From Cellvibrionales bacterium UBA1963 (GTDB lineage: Bacteria; Pseudomonadota; Gammaproteobacteria; Pseudomonadales; UBA7434): a stretch of 20,998 nt of DNA. Location: the NCBI GenBank assembly GCA_002336035.1, contig DDED01000213.1, positions 1 through 20,998 on the forward strand, read 5' to 3'. Shown here in pieces: positions 1 through 8,045 of the stretch. The notes under the pieces were generated by a model, which was not told the DNA's origin, did no database searches, and saw only the letters and a program-made list of their open reading frames with translations. The translations under genes were made by a program, and so were the position numbers. Each line of letters begins with the position of its first letter. Positions within the stretch are counted from its first letter, which is position 1.

Positions 1-424
1 CGGGTAGGCAACGAATTTCAATTTCATTGGCTTGGTGAGCGACGCGTCCACCTTGAGTTTTGACACCGACAGAGCTTTCTTCATTAATGTAATGCAACGG
101 CACTTGAACCACAATTGCTTGGTTTTTATCAACGCGTAAAAAGTCAGCGTGCATGATTACATTTTTAGCCGGGTGTCGTTGCAGATCTTTTAATAATACG
201 TCTTCAGCTTTACCATCAATTTTTAACTCGATAATACTCGCAAAAAATGCTTCATTTTGCAGTTGGTGCCACAATGGATCATGGTCCATTGAAATGCTGA
301 CAGGATCAGCTTCGCCACCGTAAACAATACCAGGGACTTTATTTTCAAGACGACGTAGGCGGCGGCTCGAACCTTTCCCTGCATCGGCTCGGCTTGTTGC
401 TTCGAGTACATATGTATCAGACAT
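1..424 (-). CDS. rplY: 50S ribosomal protein L25 (Ctc/TL5 type), 3' part cut by window edge
   Basis: This is a partial gene; about 141 codons are visible and the C-terminus lies beyond base 1. The translation begins MSDTYVLEATSRADAGKGSS and continues with the L25 hallmark 'RRLRRLENKVPGIVYGG' and 'KDLQRHPAKNVIMHADFLRV'. L25 binds 5S rRNA in the large subunit. The reading continues past the E. coli-size domain (about 94 aa) into the beta-rich second domain ('VPLHYINEESSVGVKTQGG'), so it is the longer Ctc/TL5 form. Two in-frame ATGs exist, at 430 and 424. A GAGGT Shine-Dalgarno lies only 2 nt before the first but about 8 nt before the second, so 424 is the better start. It follows prs on the same strand, as in Pseudomonas. 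Confidence 0.93.
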   Translation of the reverse strand, partial: MSDTYVLEATSRADAGKGSSRRLRRLENKVPGIVYGGEADPVSISMDHDPLWHQLQNEAFFASIIELKIDGKAEDVLLKDLQRHPAKNVIMHADFLRVDKNQAIVVQVPLHYINEESSVGVKTQGGRVAHQANEIEIRCLP

Positions 425-487
425 AATCATTACCTCAGTCTGTTTTCAACGCTGTCCTGCGACCGGATCATGCGTTGGGCTTAAGAA

Positions 488-517
488 GTTAGGCGCTTAC
501 CGAGGTGAGCATCTAAC
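488..517 (-). other. Imperfect hairpin in the prs-rplY spacer
   Basis: Two 14-nt arms (488-501 and 504-517) form an inverted repeat with three positions that are not Watson-Crick, two of them G-U wobbles on one strand. It lies in the roughly 108-nt spacer between the prs stop and the rplY start. No U-tract follows it on the minus strand, so it does not look like an intrinsic terminator. It could be an mRNA processing or stability element or a leader structure for rplY. Function is unknown. Confidence 0.3.
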
Positions 518-532
518 GGTTAAATTAGTGCG

Positions 533-1477
533 CTATCGGAACATTGCACTAATGGATTCTTCATTACTAACACGTCGGATCGACTCTGCTAGCATATCAG
601 CCATCGATAAAACGCGGATCTTCCCAGATGCTATAGCTTTTTGTGATAAAGGTATGGTGTCTGTGACCACCAGTGAATCTAATTCTGATTCGCTGATTCG
701 CTCGATCGCAGGGCCAGATAAAACTGGGTGTGTACAATAAGCAATAACAGCCGCAGCACCATGCTCTTTTAAGGCAGCTGCAGCGGTGCAAAGGGTGCCG
801 GCGGTATCGACAATATCGTCAACCAACAAACACGTTTTACCAGAGACATCGCCTATGATATTCATGACCTCAGCGACATTAGCTTGTGGTCGCCGTTTAT
901 CAATGATTGCTAGATCGGTATCCAGTTGTTTGGCGATAGCTCGGGCTCTTACTACGCCACCCACATCGGGTGAAACGACCAAAGAGTCTTTGTAGCGTTG
1001 TTTCTTGATATCTTCTAATAATACCGGTGAGCCATAGACATTATCCACGGGGCAGTCAAAGAAGCCTTGAATCTGCTCAGCGTGTAAGTCGACAGTCAAC
1101 ACGCGATCGACACCTACGCGCACCATCATGTCGGCAACGACTTTAGCCGTGATAGCAACGCGGGCCGAGCGAACCCGACGGTCTTGACGAGCATAGCCAA
1201 AATAGGGCACTACGGCCGTAATCCTGACGGCTGATGCGCGTCGCAGAGCATCGACCAACACCAGAAGCTCCATTAAATTATCATTAGTCGGTGCACACGT
1301 TGACTGGACAATAAAAACATCCCGACCACGGACATTTTCATTAATGGCAACATTGATCTCACCGTCACTGAATTTGCTGACATCAGCATCACCCAGCTTC
1401 AGGCTTAATTCATTGGCCACTTTTAGAGCCAGGTCGGAATTAGCGTTACCGCTGAAAAGCATCAAGTTTTTAGCCAC
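533..1477 (-). CDS. prs: Ribose-phosphate pyrophosphokinase (PRPP synthetase)
   Basis: It makes PRPP from ribose-5-phosphate and ATP in the cytoplasm, feeding purine, pyrimidine, histidine, tryptophan and NAD synthesis. The 314-aa length is normal for the class I enzyme. The flexible loop 'YARQDRRVRSARVAITAK' lies at about residues 95-112, the signature 'DLHAEQIQGFF' at 130-140, and the PRPP-binding loop 'VDDIVDTAGT' at 219-228. The start is GTG at 1477, preceded by AGGGAG five bases upstream; the first internal ATG (residue 6) would remove the first beta strand. It sits between tRNA-Gln and rplY on the same strand, the Pseudomonas-type order. Confidence 0.97.
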   Translation of the reverse strand: MAKNLMLFSGNANSDLALKVANELSLKLGDADVSKFSDGEINVAINENVRGRDVFIVQSTCAPTNDNLMELLVLVDALRRASAVRITAVVPYFGYARQDRRVRSARVAITAKVVADMMVRVGVDRVLTVDLHAEQIQGFFDCPVDNVYGSPVLLEDIKKQRYKDSLVVSPDVGGVVRARAIAKQLDTDLAIIDKRRPQANVAEVMNIIGDVSGKTCLLVDDIVDTAGTLCTAAAALKEHGAAAVIAYCTHPVLSGPAIERISESELDSLVVTDTIPLSQKAIASGKIRVLSMADMLAESIRRVSNEESISAMFR

Positions 1478-1564
1478 TGGAGCTCCCTAGGGATATTATG
1501 GTGAGTTGAAACGGCGTATTTACCAAGCTGCGTGTGTGTTAATACTCGGCGGCATGGTTGTAAA

Positions 1565-1639
1565 TGGCTGGGGCGGAAGGATTCGAACCTTCGAATGCGG
1601 AGATCAAAACCCCGTGCCTTGCCGCTTGGCGACGCCCCA
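1565..1639 (-). tRNA. tRNA-Gln (anticodon UUG)
   Basis: This 75-nt sequence folds as a tRNA and closely matches the E. coli tRNA-Gln layout. It starts TGGGGCGTCGCCAAGCGGC and has an anticodon loop with TTG (reading CAA), a T-arm GGTTCGAATCC and an encoded 3' CCA. The acceptor stem GGGGCG pairs with CGCCCC. It lies between ispE and prs on the same strand, so it is probably excised from the polycistronic lolB-ispE-prs transcript. The same placement is known in Pseudomonas. Confidence 0.97.
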
Positions 1640-1660
1640 ATAAAACTTTTAATTATTTCA

Positions 1661-1696
1661 ACAGCTTATCATTTTTTATTGAAATGATAAAGCTGT
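1661..1696 (-). other. Long hairpin overlapping the ispE stop codon
   Basis: On the minus strand ACAGCTTTATCATTT, a 7-nt loop and AAATGATAAGCTGT form a 14-bp stem with a single bulged base. The right arm contains the ispE stop codon TGA (1671-1669), so the 3' end of the coding region is part of the stem. The following sequence is AT-rich but has no uninterrupted U-run, so a classical terminator is unlikely. It lies just before tRNA-Gln and may mark or protect the processed 3' end of the ispE message. Confidence 0.45.
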
Positions 1697-2580
1697 TCAT
1701 GTGTCAGTGAATAGTCCAGACCTTGCGCAATAAAACCTGTGTAGCCCGAAGGTATTTGGGTCATCACTGATGCTGCACGCTCATAATTTGAGAAACTCGC
1801 AAAGACACAAGCACCCGTGCCGGTTAATCGTGCCTTGGCATGCTGATTTAGCCACTTGAGTGCTTGATCAACAGCCGGATAGAGCATTCTTACGACTGAT
1901 TCACAATCGTTAACCAATTCAGGATTTAATTCTACATTTGACAATAATGGTAGCCCATTGTCTTGGGTCTTTTCTCTACACGTGAAAACGGAAGGCATTT
2001 TGATCGCTCGCGTGTCGCGTGTCAATTGCGAGTGCGAGAAAATTACCCCAGTTGGGACACTAACGGGCGGTTTTAGTACAAGAAACCACTTTTTTGGCAT
2101 TTTTAACGGCTGAAGCTGTTCACCAACGCCCTCAGCAAAGCTACTTTTACCAAAAATGAAGACGGGGACATCGGCGCCAAGACTTAAGCCCAGTTCAGCT
2201 AATTGCTCGAGCGGCAGTTGTAAGTTCCAGAGTTGATTTAAGCCCAGTAGCGTACTCGCTGCATTTGAACTGCCGCCACCGAGTCCGCCACCAATAGGAA
2301 TGCGTTTTTCGAGCGTAATCTCGACACCACTGACGGGTTGTTTAGCCTGAGCATGCAGTAATTGTGCCGCCCGTATGACTAGGTTATCGCTCTCATCGAT
2401 GCCGGCCATGGAACCGAGTAAACGAATGCTTGGGTCACTGGTGAGTTGTAGTTTAATGAGGTCACCAAAGTCCAAAAGTTGAAAAGCAGTTTGCAATGCG
2501 TGATAACCGTCACTGCGACGACCAATAATGTGCAGAAAAAGATTGATCTTGGCCGGTGCACAAAGCTTAAGCATCGTCAT
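1669..2580 (-). CDS. ispE: 4-diphosphocytidyl-2-C-methyl-D-erythritol kinase
   Basis: It phosphorylates CDP-methylerythritol in the cytoplasmic MEP pathway to isoprenoid precursors. This is a GHMP-family kinase. The N-terminal 'APAKINLFLHI' contains the conserved Lys (about residue 11), the glycine-rich ATP loop 'PIGGGLGGGSSNAAS' spans about 95-109, the catalytic Asp is in 'LGADVPVFIFG' (D137), and motif 3 is 'LTGTGACVFASF'. At 303 aa it is slightly longer than E. coli IspE. The ATG at 2580 overlaps the lolB stop by four bases (ATGA), suggesting translational coupling; a second ATG lies two codons later. Next downstream are a hairpin and tRNA-Gln. Confidence 0.96.
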   Translation of the reverse strand: MTMLKLCAPAKINLFLHIIGRRSDGYHALQTAFQLLDFGDLIKLQLTSDPSIRLLGSMAGIDESDNLVIRAAQLLHAQAKQPVSGVEITLEKRIPIGGGLGGGSSNAASTLLGLNQLWNLQLPLEQLAELGLSLGADVPVFIFGKSSFAEGVGEQLQPLKMPKKWFLVLKPPVSVPTGVIFSHSQLTRDTRAIKMPSVFTCREKTQDNGLPLLSNVELNPELVNDCESVVRMLYPAVDQALKWLNQHAKARLTGTGACVFASFSNYERAASVMTQIPSGYTGFIAQGLDYSLTHEQLYHFNKK

Positions 2581-3242
2581 TGCTGTTGCTCGTTAGGGCG
2601 GTTGAATTGCCATTGGTGAATAGCAATCTTGAGCTTTAACGATGCGTGACTGGCAACGATTTTTTTCGGGAGTGCGTGCGACTCGTCAGAGATAAACGCA
2701 GAGTAGTGAATATGCCAGCCTTGCTGAGTAAATCCGGCTTGGTCAGTGGCGCTGTTATCTTTTTGAACGGGCCACATTGGCGACGGTTGGCCCATTAGCC
2801 AGAATTGAAGGCTGTTGAGCGGCAGCGGTAAATTGGTTTGCTCTAAGAGCAGTTGCTCTGCATTGGTTGATGTCACACGGCGTTGGCCTTGAATCAATGT
2901 TGTGAGTTGTTGTTTTTTTATGATGCGCAACAAACCGATATTCAGAGGGCCGAGCAAGTTTAGAGTGTAGTCATCTTCCGCTTGCTCCCAATTGAACCTC
3001 AATACATAGGTTTGCGGGCGGTTAAGCTCAGTGTGATGCGGTATTTGTAAAGACAACTTTCCGTTAACCTGCCAATGACTGGGCATCGAATCGGCCATCA
3101 TCTTGGTGGTTACTGCCACACCAGTTGGTAGGTGCGTGCAACTGACCGTGGCCATGAGCAATAAGGCAATGAATAGACGGTTAGGTAATAATAGTTGTCT
3201 AAACGAATGAGCTCCCCACGCCAATCGTTGTTGTCGATCCAT
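2577..3242 (-). CDS. lolB: Outer-membrane lipoprotein LolB (lipoprotein localisation)
   Basis: LolB receives lipoproteins from periplasmic LolA and inserts them in the outer membrane. The N-terminus is a lipoprotein signal: a hydrophobic stretch 'LFIALLLMATVSC', with the acylated Cys about 35 residues from the ATG. The -3 residue is Thr, an imperfect lipobox. The mature part has the family pattern 'WQVNGKLSLQIP', 'LRFNWEQAEDDYTLNLLGPLNIG', 'LPLNSLQFWLMGQP' and 'LKLKIAIHQWQF'. ATG at 3242 is chosen because GGTGAGG lies just upstream. A GTG at 3251 would overlap the preceding stop (GTGA) and add three residues. Its neighbours (TPR lipoprotein, ispE) match Pseudomonas. Confidence 0.88.
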   Translation of the reverse strand: MDRQQRLAWGAHSFRQLLLPNRLFIALLLMATVSCTHLPTGVAVTTKMMADSMPSHWQVNGKLSLQIPHHTELNRPQTYVLRFNWEQAEDDYTLNLLGPLNIGLLRIIKKQQLTTLIQGQRRVTSTNAEQLLLEQTNLPLPLNSLQFWLMGQPSPMWPVQKDNSATDQAGFTQQGWHIHYSAFISDESHALPKKIVASHASLKLKIAIHQWQFNRPNEQQQ

Positions 3243-3247
3243 GGCCC

Positions 3248-5041
3248 TCACCAGCTAATATCCAAGCGCTTGATAATGCTATCGGTTTTGGGTGTCATGC
3301 TGTCACTGTGTTTGAGCTTTTTGATTAAACGACGCGCCTTATATGTGGCACCATGTTCCCAATAGACCTCGATTAAATGGGCAGCAACCTCATCATCAGG
3401 CAATATTTTAAATGCGCGTTCTAGATTTTGAGTTGCGACTTTCCAATCGCCTAAGTGGTATTGGACCCAGCCAAGGCTGTCAATAATGGCTCCATCGTTG
3501 GGTCTTAAGGCAATCGCCTGATGTATCAATGTCAGTGCTTCTTCATAACGTTGAGTGTGATTGGTTAGCATATAACCCAGCGCATTGAGTGCCGTAATAT
3601 TTTTCGGGTCGCGGTCAAGTACAAATCTCAGGTCTTTTTCTGTGGCTAAAAAGTCATCCAAACGCTCACTGATAAAGGACCGCTCGAGACGCAGCATTAA
3701 CTGCTCAGGAAAGGCTAAAATTGCTTGATTCAGCACGCCGTAAGCGGCGAAAAAATCACCGTTGCTATTCAATAATTCGGCCTCTAGAGCCCAAAATTGC
3801 GGTGCTTTATCCAGGTTTGTTTTTCTCAGTGACGTTAAATAAGTGCGAGCTTTGTCAATCTTGCCGCTGCTGGCTTGGAGCGTGACCAATTGCAGCGTGG
3901 CGGGCATAAAATAAGTGCCTTTTCCGACTTGCCTAAAGAAATGCTCAGCTTCGGTTGGTTGGTGATTGTATTCAGCAATTCGTCCCAAATGGAAGTAGCT
4001 GGCATTGGTTTGTCGCTGCAATACTAAAAGTTGTTCAAAGCTTTGTTTGGCTTCACCGAAGCTTTTGTTTTCAAATGCAATCAGCGCATGAGAAAACAGC
4101 AGTCGAACATCATTGCTGTGTGTTTCAAGCAGTTGAGCAAACGCTTTTTCAGCACCCGGCAGATTGAACTGTGATAGTAATTTGGCATGATAGTACTGCA
4201 AAGAAAAATGATCGTTACCTTTCTTCATTCGCTGGGCCAAATAGTCAGCGGCGTGTCGAGGTCCCTCAAGTTGATGGATTAGCTCGGCTGACTTGGTGAT
4301 GACCTCAATACGCTGGCGGTCATCACTCGACAGTTGTTTTAATAATTGGAGTGCTTGCTCGGCCTGTTGATTTTTTTGACGAAGCACAGCAAGGCATAAG
4401 GAAAGTTCAAAGTGGCCAGGGAAGTCGTTTACTAAGTGTTGCATTGATTCAATGAGCTGTTCTATTTGGCGCTCACCTGCGGGCAATGTGACTTTATGCA
4501 GACTGTTAAATTTGACGTCACTCGATGCTGAAAGAAATTTAGCTAAAATATTTAAGCCATGCAAGGCCTCACCTGATTGAATTAATAGGTCAGCAAAAAT
4601 AGTGGCAGCGTTTATTTCTTCTGGGGCGAGTTCATGCCATAACTGGGCCGCTGAAAGGGCGACTTTTTTATCGTTGGAGTATATGGCAAGCTTGGTGGCA
4701 TGCGCCGCAATGCCAACGTCTTGAGTATTATAAGCCTCTTGCAGGTATTTTTCTGCAGCTAAGGTCAAGTCATGATCATAAATTGCAAATTCTGCAATCA
4801 ATAAGTTGTAAAGGGTGCGCTCTTCAAAAGGTCGATGAGTCGTTTTTGCTGATTTAATGGACGGTAAACTGAGGGCTGTAGCTGCTGTTTTTTTATCCAA
4901 AGCAGGTTCTGTTGTAGGAAGAGTTATGACAGAGCTGCAAGCGCCTAGCGCTACAGTTAAGATGAAGCAACAGAGTGTGCTTAATCGAGCGCTCACCCAT
5001 CGGTCGGTAAGGGCATAAAATAATGGGTATATTGTCTGCAT
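3248..5041 (-). CDS. TPR-repeat lipoprotein (PA4667-like), function unknown
   Basis: The protein is secreted and probably lipid-anchored: a hydrophobic segment ends in the lipobox 'LTVALGAC'. The rest is almost wholly alpha-helical repeats. Clear TPRs near the C-terminus are 'ALNALGYMLTNHTQRYEEAL' followed by 'IALRPND', then 'IIDSLGWVQYHLGDWKVA' followed by 'AFKILPDD'; weaker repeats occur throughout. It belongs to the TPR family that sits upstream of lolB and opposite hemA in Pseudomonas. A role in envelope or lipoprotein complex assembly is only suggested by that context. An upstream in-frame ATG at 5095 adds 18 charged residues; 5041 is preferred because it gives a normal-length signal peptide, though neither start has a strong Shine-Dalgarno. 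Confidence 0.85.
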   Translation of the reverse strand: MQTIYPLFYALTDRWVSARLSTLCCFILTVALGACSSVITLPTTEPALDKKTAATALSLPSIKSAKTTHRPFEERTLYNLLIAEFAIYDHDLTLAAEKYLQEAYNTQDVGIAAHATKLAIYSNDKKVALSAAQLWHELAPEEINAATIFADLLIQSGEALHGLNILAKFLSASSDVKFNSLHKVTLPAGERQIEQLIESMQHLVNDFPGHFELSLCLAVLRQKNQQAEQALQLLKQLSSDDRQRIEVITKSAELIHQLEGPRHAADYLAQRMKKGNDHFSLQYYHAKLLSQFNLPGAEKAFAQLLETHSNDVRLLFSHALIAFENKSFGEAKQSFEQLLVLQRQTNASYFHLGRIAEYNHQPTEAEHFFRQVGKGTYFMPATLQLVTLQASSGKIDKARTYLTSLRKTNLDKAPQFWALEAELLNSNGDFFAAYGVLNQAILAFPEQLMLRLERSFISERLDDFLATEKDLRFVLDRDPKNITALNALGYMLTNHTQRYEEALTLIHQAIALRPNDGAIIDSLGWVQYHLGDWKVATQNLERAFKILPDDEVAAHLIEVYWEHGATYKARRLIKKLKHSDSMTPKTDSIIKRLDISW

Positions 5042-5160
5042 AGTTCGATCTTTTTTGTCTCGGGCTTTACTGATACGATACTTATTAATGATCATTAAAG
5101 GGCTTGTCAGCGTCGACTGCTCGTTGGGTAGGCCTTTATGTGCTTGCTCAGGGAGCTAGG

Positions 5161-5166
5161 TGTCAA
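5161..5166 (-). promoter_or_regulatory. Possible -35 (TTGACA) for the TPR-lolB-ispE transcript
   Basis: A perfect TTGACA on the minus strand lies 120 nt upstream of the TPR gene start. The matching -10 (CACATA or ACATAA, 18-19 nt away) is poor. This is the only consensus-like element for the left operon in the divergent region 5042-5410, which otherwise holds only the hemA promoter candidate and no credible small gene. Confidence 0.25.
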
Positions 5167-5220
5167 TAATCGCATAGAATACCAAACAATCCTAGAACTT
5201 GGTTTAAGGTCTTGAAAGTA

Positions 5221-5250
5221 TGCACATTCTGGCCTTACATTTGCTAAAAT
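5221..5250 (+). promoter_or_regulatory. Candidate sigma70 promoter for hemA
   Basis: An extended -10, TGCTAAAAT (-10 hexamer TAAAAT at 5245-5250), is preceded by TGCACA at 5221-5226 with an 18-nt spacer. It lies about 160 nt upstream of hemA, so the 5' UTR would be long. It is the best plus-strand promoter match in the hemA/TPR divergent spacer. Confidence 0.4.
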
Positions 5251-5410
5251 ACACCGTTAATGTTGTCGGTACGTGTGGTTATGCATGAATAGCACTAGAT
5301 CGATAGGGTTTGCGGGTCTTTTATTTGCCAATGCAAACGATTATTGTAACTGCGTCTCTTTTTAGCTGCGGCTGATCAAGTGACTTTCGGCTTTGAATAC
5401 TGAGTAATCT

Positions 5411-6748
5411 ATGCGGCTTTTGGTTATAGGCATCAATCATTCGACAGCGAGTCTTGACTTGCGAGAAAGACTCGCCTTTACGCCCGATCAGCTCGCTCCC
5501 GCCGCTCTAAGCTTAAACCGCTACCTCAATTCTGACGATAAGGATTCGCAAAGGAGCGAAGTCGTTATTGTCTCAACCTGTAATCGAACCGAGTTGGTGA
5601 TGAGTTCCTCGGCGCCTCAACAACGAGCAGTGAGATGGTTGACTCAAATGAAGGCAATTGATGAAGATGAATTTTCAGAACACATTTATTGTTATGATGC
5701 CGATCAAGCGGTGAGGCATTTAATAAAAGTGGCTGGCGGTTTAGATTCAATGATTTTGGGCGAACCTCAAATTTTTGGACAAATGAAGTCTGCCTATGCG
5801 GTGTCGCGTGGTGTCGGAGCAATCAGTACAGAGTTAGAAGCGACCTTTCAGCATGTTTTCTCCGTGGCAAAAAGAGTCCGTAGTGATACCGCCATAGGTG
5901 AAAACCCAGTTTCAGTGGCTTATGCAGCGGTTAGCTTGGCTCAGAGAATCTTCGCTGATTTGTCATCCGTTTCGGTTTTATTAATCGGTGCTGGCGATAC
6001 CATTGAACTCGTTGCTCAGCACTTAAAACACTCTGGCGCTAAGAATCTTGTGGTGGCAAATCGCACATTGGATCGCGCACAAAGTCTTGCCGAGCGATTA
6101 GCCGCTTCGGCCATTCTGTTGTCAGAAGTGCCTGAGAATTTAGCGCAGTTCGATATAGTCATTAGTTCGACTGCCAGTCAGTTACCGGTATTGGGTAAAG
6201 GGGCCGTAGAGTCAGCATTAAACGAACGAAAACGAAGGCCTATGTTGCTGGTCGATATTGCTGTGCCGCGTGATATAGAAAAACAAGTTGCTCAACTTTC
6301 TGATATCTACTTATATACGGTCGATGACTTGCGCGACATTATTGACCACAATGTTCGTTTGCGAGAAGCCGAAGTGGATAAGGCAGGGCAAATAATTGAT
6401 AAGGGCGTCGAAGAATTTTTAGTTTGGCAACGAAGTCGAGATGCAACTGACCTGGTGGTTTCATATCGGGCAGCTATTCAAGATCTTCAAGATGAAGAAT
6501 TAGTACGCGCTAAACAATTGCTGCTCAATGGAAAAAACCCCGATTTGGCGCTGGAATCGCTTGCTCGATCATTGACTCAAAAAATCATGCACCAACCCAC
6601 GGTTGAGATGCGTAACGCCGCGGGAAGTGATAACAAAAGTTTACTTGATGCAGCGAAAATATTATTTGGTCTTGAAGATAGGCCTGAAGATAGGCTTGAA
6701 GGTCAGGTGCTGAATAAAAACGTAGCGGCTAACGATGGCAGTGATTGA
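5411..6748 (+). CDS. hemA: Glutamyl-tRNA reductase
   Basis: It reduces Glu-tRNA(Glu) to glutamate-1-semialdehyde with NADPH, the first committed step of tetrapyrrole synthesis by the C5 route. The catalytic Cys is C57 in 'VVIVSTCNRTELV'. The signature 'GGLDSMILGEPQIFGQMKSAY' is at about 109-129, and a Rossmann NADPH fold begins at 'VLLIGAGDT' (189-197). The C-terminal helical dimerisation domain 'SLTQKIMHQPTVEMR' follows. At 445 aa it is slightly long: the tail after 'AKILFGLED' adds about 23 charged residues containing a small duplication (EDRP/EDRL). No strong Shine-Dalgarno precedes the ATG. It is first in the hemA-prfA-prmC group. Confidence 0.97.
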   Translation: MRLLVIGINHSTASLDLRERLAFTPDQLAPAALSLNRYLNSDDKDSQRSEVVIVSTCNRTELVMSSSAPQQRAVRWLTQMKAIDEDEFSEHIYCYDADQAVRHLIKVAGGLDSMILGEPQIFGQMKSAYAVSRGVGAISTELEATFQHVFSVAKRVRSDTAIGENPVSVAYAAVSLAQRIFADLSSVSVLLIGAGDTIELVAQHLKHSGAKNLVVANRTLDRAQSLAERLAASAILLSEVPENLAQFDIVISSTASQLPVLGKGAVESALNERKRRPMLLVDIAVPRDIEKQVAQLSDIYLYTVDDLRDIIDHNVRLREAEVDKAGQIIDKGVEEFLVWQRSRDATDLVVSYRAAIQDLQDEELVRAKQLLLNGKNPDLALESLARSLTQKIMHQPTVEMRNAAGSDNKSLLDAAKILFGLEDRPEDRLEGQVLNKNVAANDGSD

Positions 6749-6901
6749 TCGTGGGTTTCAAAAGTTCTCAACCGCTATCGATCGTTAATAATGCGATGCT
6801 GATTCCTCGATCCACTTTAAGCAATAACTGCCCAGAAAGAACTGTATTCGTAATACTACACATATCAAATTACGCTTTAAAAAAAATAGAGAACACCTTG
6901 A

Positions 6902-7987
6902 ATGAAAGAGAGTTTATTAACTAAGTTAGACATTATCAGTGATCGATACGGTGAATTGAGCGCTTTATTGAGTGACCAAGAGACAATTGCTGATCAGAAG
7001 AAGTTTCGTGCTTTGTCGCAGGAATATGCCGAGATTGAGCCGGTAGTTAAATGCTTTCAAGCGTATCGTGATGCCGACACAGACATTGATGAGGCCGAGA
7101 GCTTGCTCAAAGACGAAGATCCAGAAATGCGAGAGATGGCATCAGAAGCCATGATGGCTGGCAAGCAAACGCTCGAAGCATTATCAATAGACCTTCAGCA
7201 ACTATTGCTACCACGTGATCCAAATGACAAAAATAATGTTTTTTTAGAGGTTAGGGCGGGTACTGGGGGTGATGAAGCGGCTATTTTTGCTGGCGATTTA
7301 TTCCGTATGTATTGCCGTTATGCCGAGGGTCGCGGCTGGAAAGTAGAAGTATTGAATGAACGATTGGGTGAACATGGCGGTTATAAAGAGGTTATTTCGC
7401 GTGTTATAGGGCAAGAAGTGTATGGCCATTTAAAGTTTGAGTCCGGTGCTCATCGAGTGCAACGAGTACCTGAAACTGAGTCGCAAGGACGCGTGCATAC
7501 GTCGGCCTGTACTGTCGCTATTATGCCAGAAGCCGATGAACTTGAAGAAATTGAAATTAATAAAGCGGATTTGCGAATCGATACATTCCGCGCTTCTGGA
7601 TCAGGCGGCCAGCATGTTAACAAGACTGATTCAGCGATTCGTATCACGCATCTCCCTTCCGGCGTTGTTGTTGAATGTCAAGATGAGCGTTCTCAGCATA
7701 AGAATAAAGCCCGTGCAATGTCTCTCTTGCAGGCACGATTAATGAATTCAGCACGTAGCGAAGTAGAGCAAGCACAGGCCAGTGAGCGAAGAAATTTAGT
7801 CGGCAGTGGCGATCGTTCAGAACGAATTAGAACGTACAACTTTCCTCAGGGCCGGTTGACCGACCATCGAATTAACTTAACACTCTACAAACTAAATGAG
7901 ATTATTGAAGGTCAGCTTGATGAAGTCGTTCAGCCTTTAATTAACGAGTATCAAGCTGACTTGCTAGCAGAACTTGGTGGAAATTAG
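6902..7987 (+). CDS. prfA: Peptide chain release factor 1
   Basis: RF1 reads UAA and UAG stop codons and triggers peptide release on the ribosome. At 361 aa it is full length. The stop-codon recognition tripeptide region is 'RVPETESQGRVHTSACTVA' (PET at 190-192, where E. coli has PAT; PET is also used in other bacteria). The hydrolysis motif GGQ is at 235-237 in 'ASGSGGQHVNKTDSA'. The N-terminal helical domain and the 'RTYNFPQGRLTDHRI' C-terminus are present. It lies 153 nt after hemA, with no clear terminator or promoter between them, and 58 nt before prmC. PrmC methylates the Gln of this GGQ. Confidence 0.98.
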   Translation: MKESLLTKLDIISDRYGELSALLSDQETIADQKKFRALSQEYAEIEPVVKCFQAYRDADTDIDEAESLLKDEDPEMREMASEAMMAGKQTLEALSIDLQQLLLPRDPNDKNNVFLEVRAGTGGDEAAIFAGDLFRMYCRYAEGRGWKVEVLNERLGEHGGYKEVISRVIGQEVYGHLKFESGAHRVQRVPETESQGRVHTSACTVAIMPEADELEEIEINKADLRIDTFRASGSGGQHVNKTDSAIRITHLPSGVVVECQDERSQHKNKARAMSLLQARLMNSARSEVEQAQASERRNLVGSGDRSERIRTYNFPQGRLTDHRINLTLYKLNEIIEGQLDEVVQPLINEYQADLLAELGGN

Positions 7988-8045
7988 TAATTCTCATGGC
8001 TGGTCCTTCGTTAGTGAGGTCAGTTTTTAATACCTGGAACCTAAT

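Noticed and set aside
5138..5215. 25-codon open frame in the TPR/hemA spacer
   Set aside because: No Shine-Dalgarno and no recognisable product; it lies within the likely promoter region.
7465..7480. PET instead of PAT in the RF1 stop-codon recognition motif
   Set aside because: PET is found in RF1 of other bacteria such as Bacillus, so it does not suggest altered stop reading.
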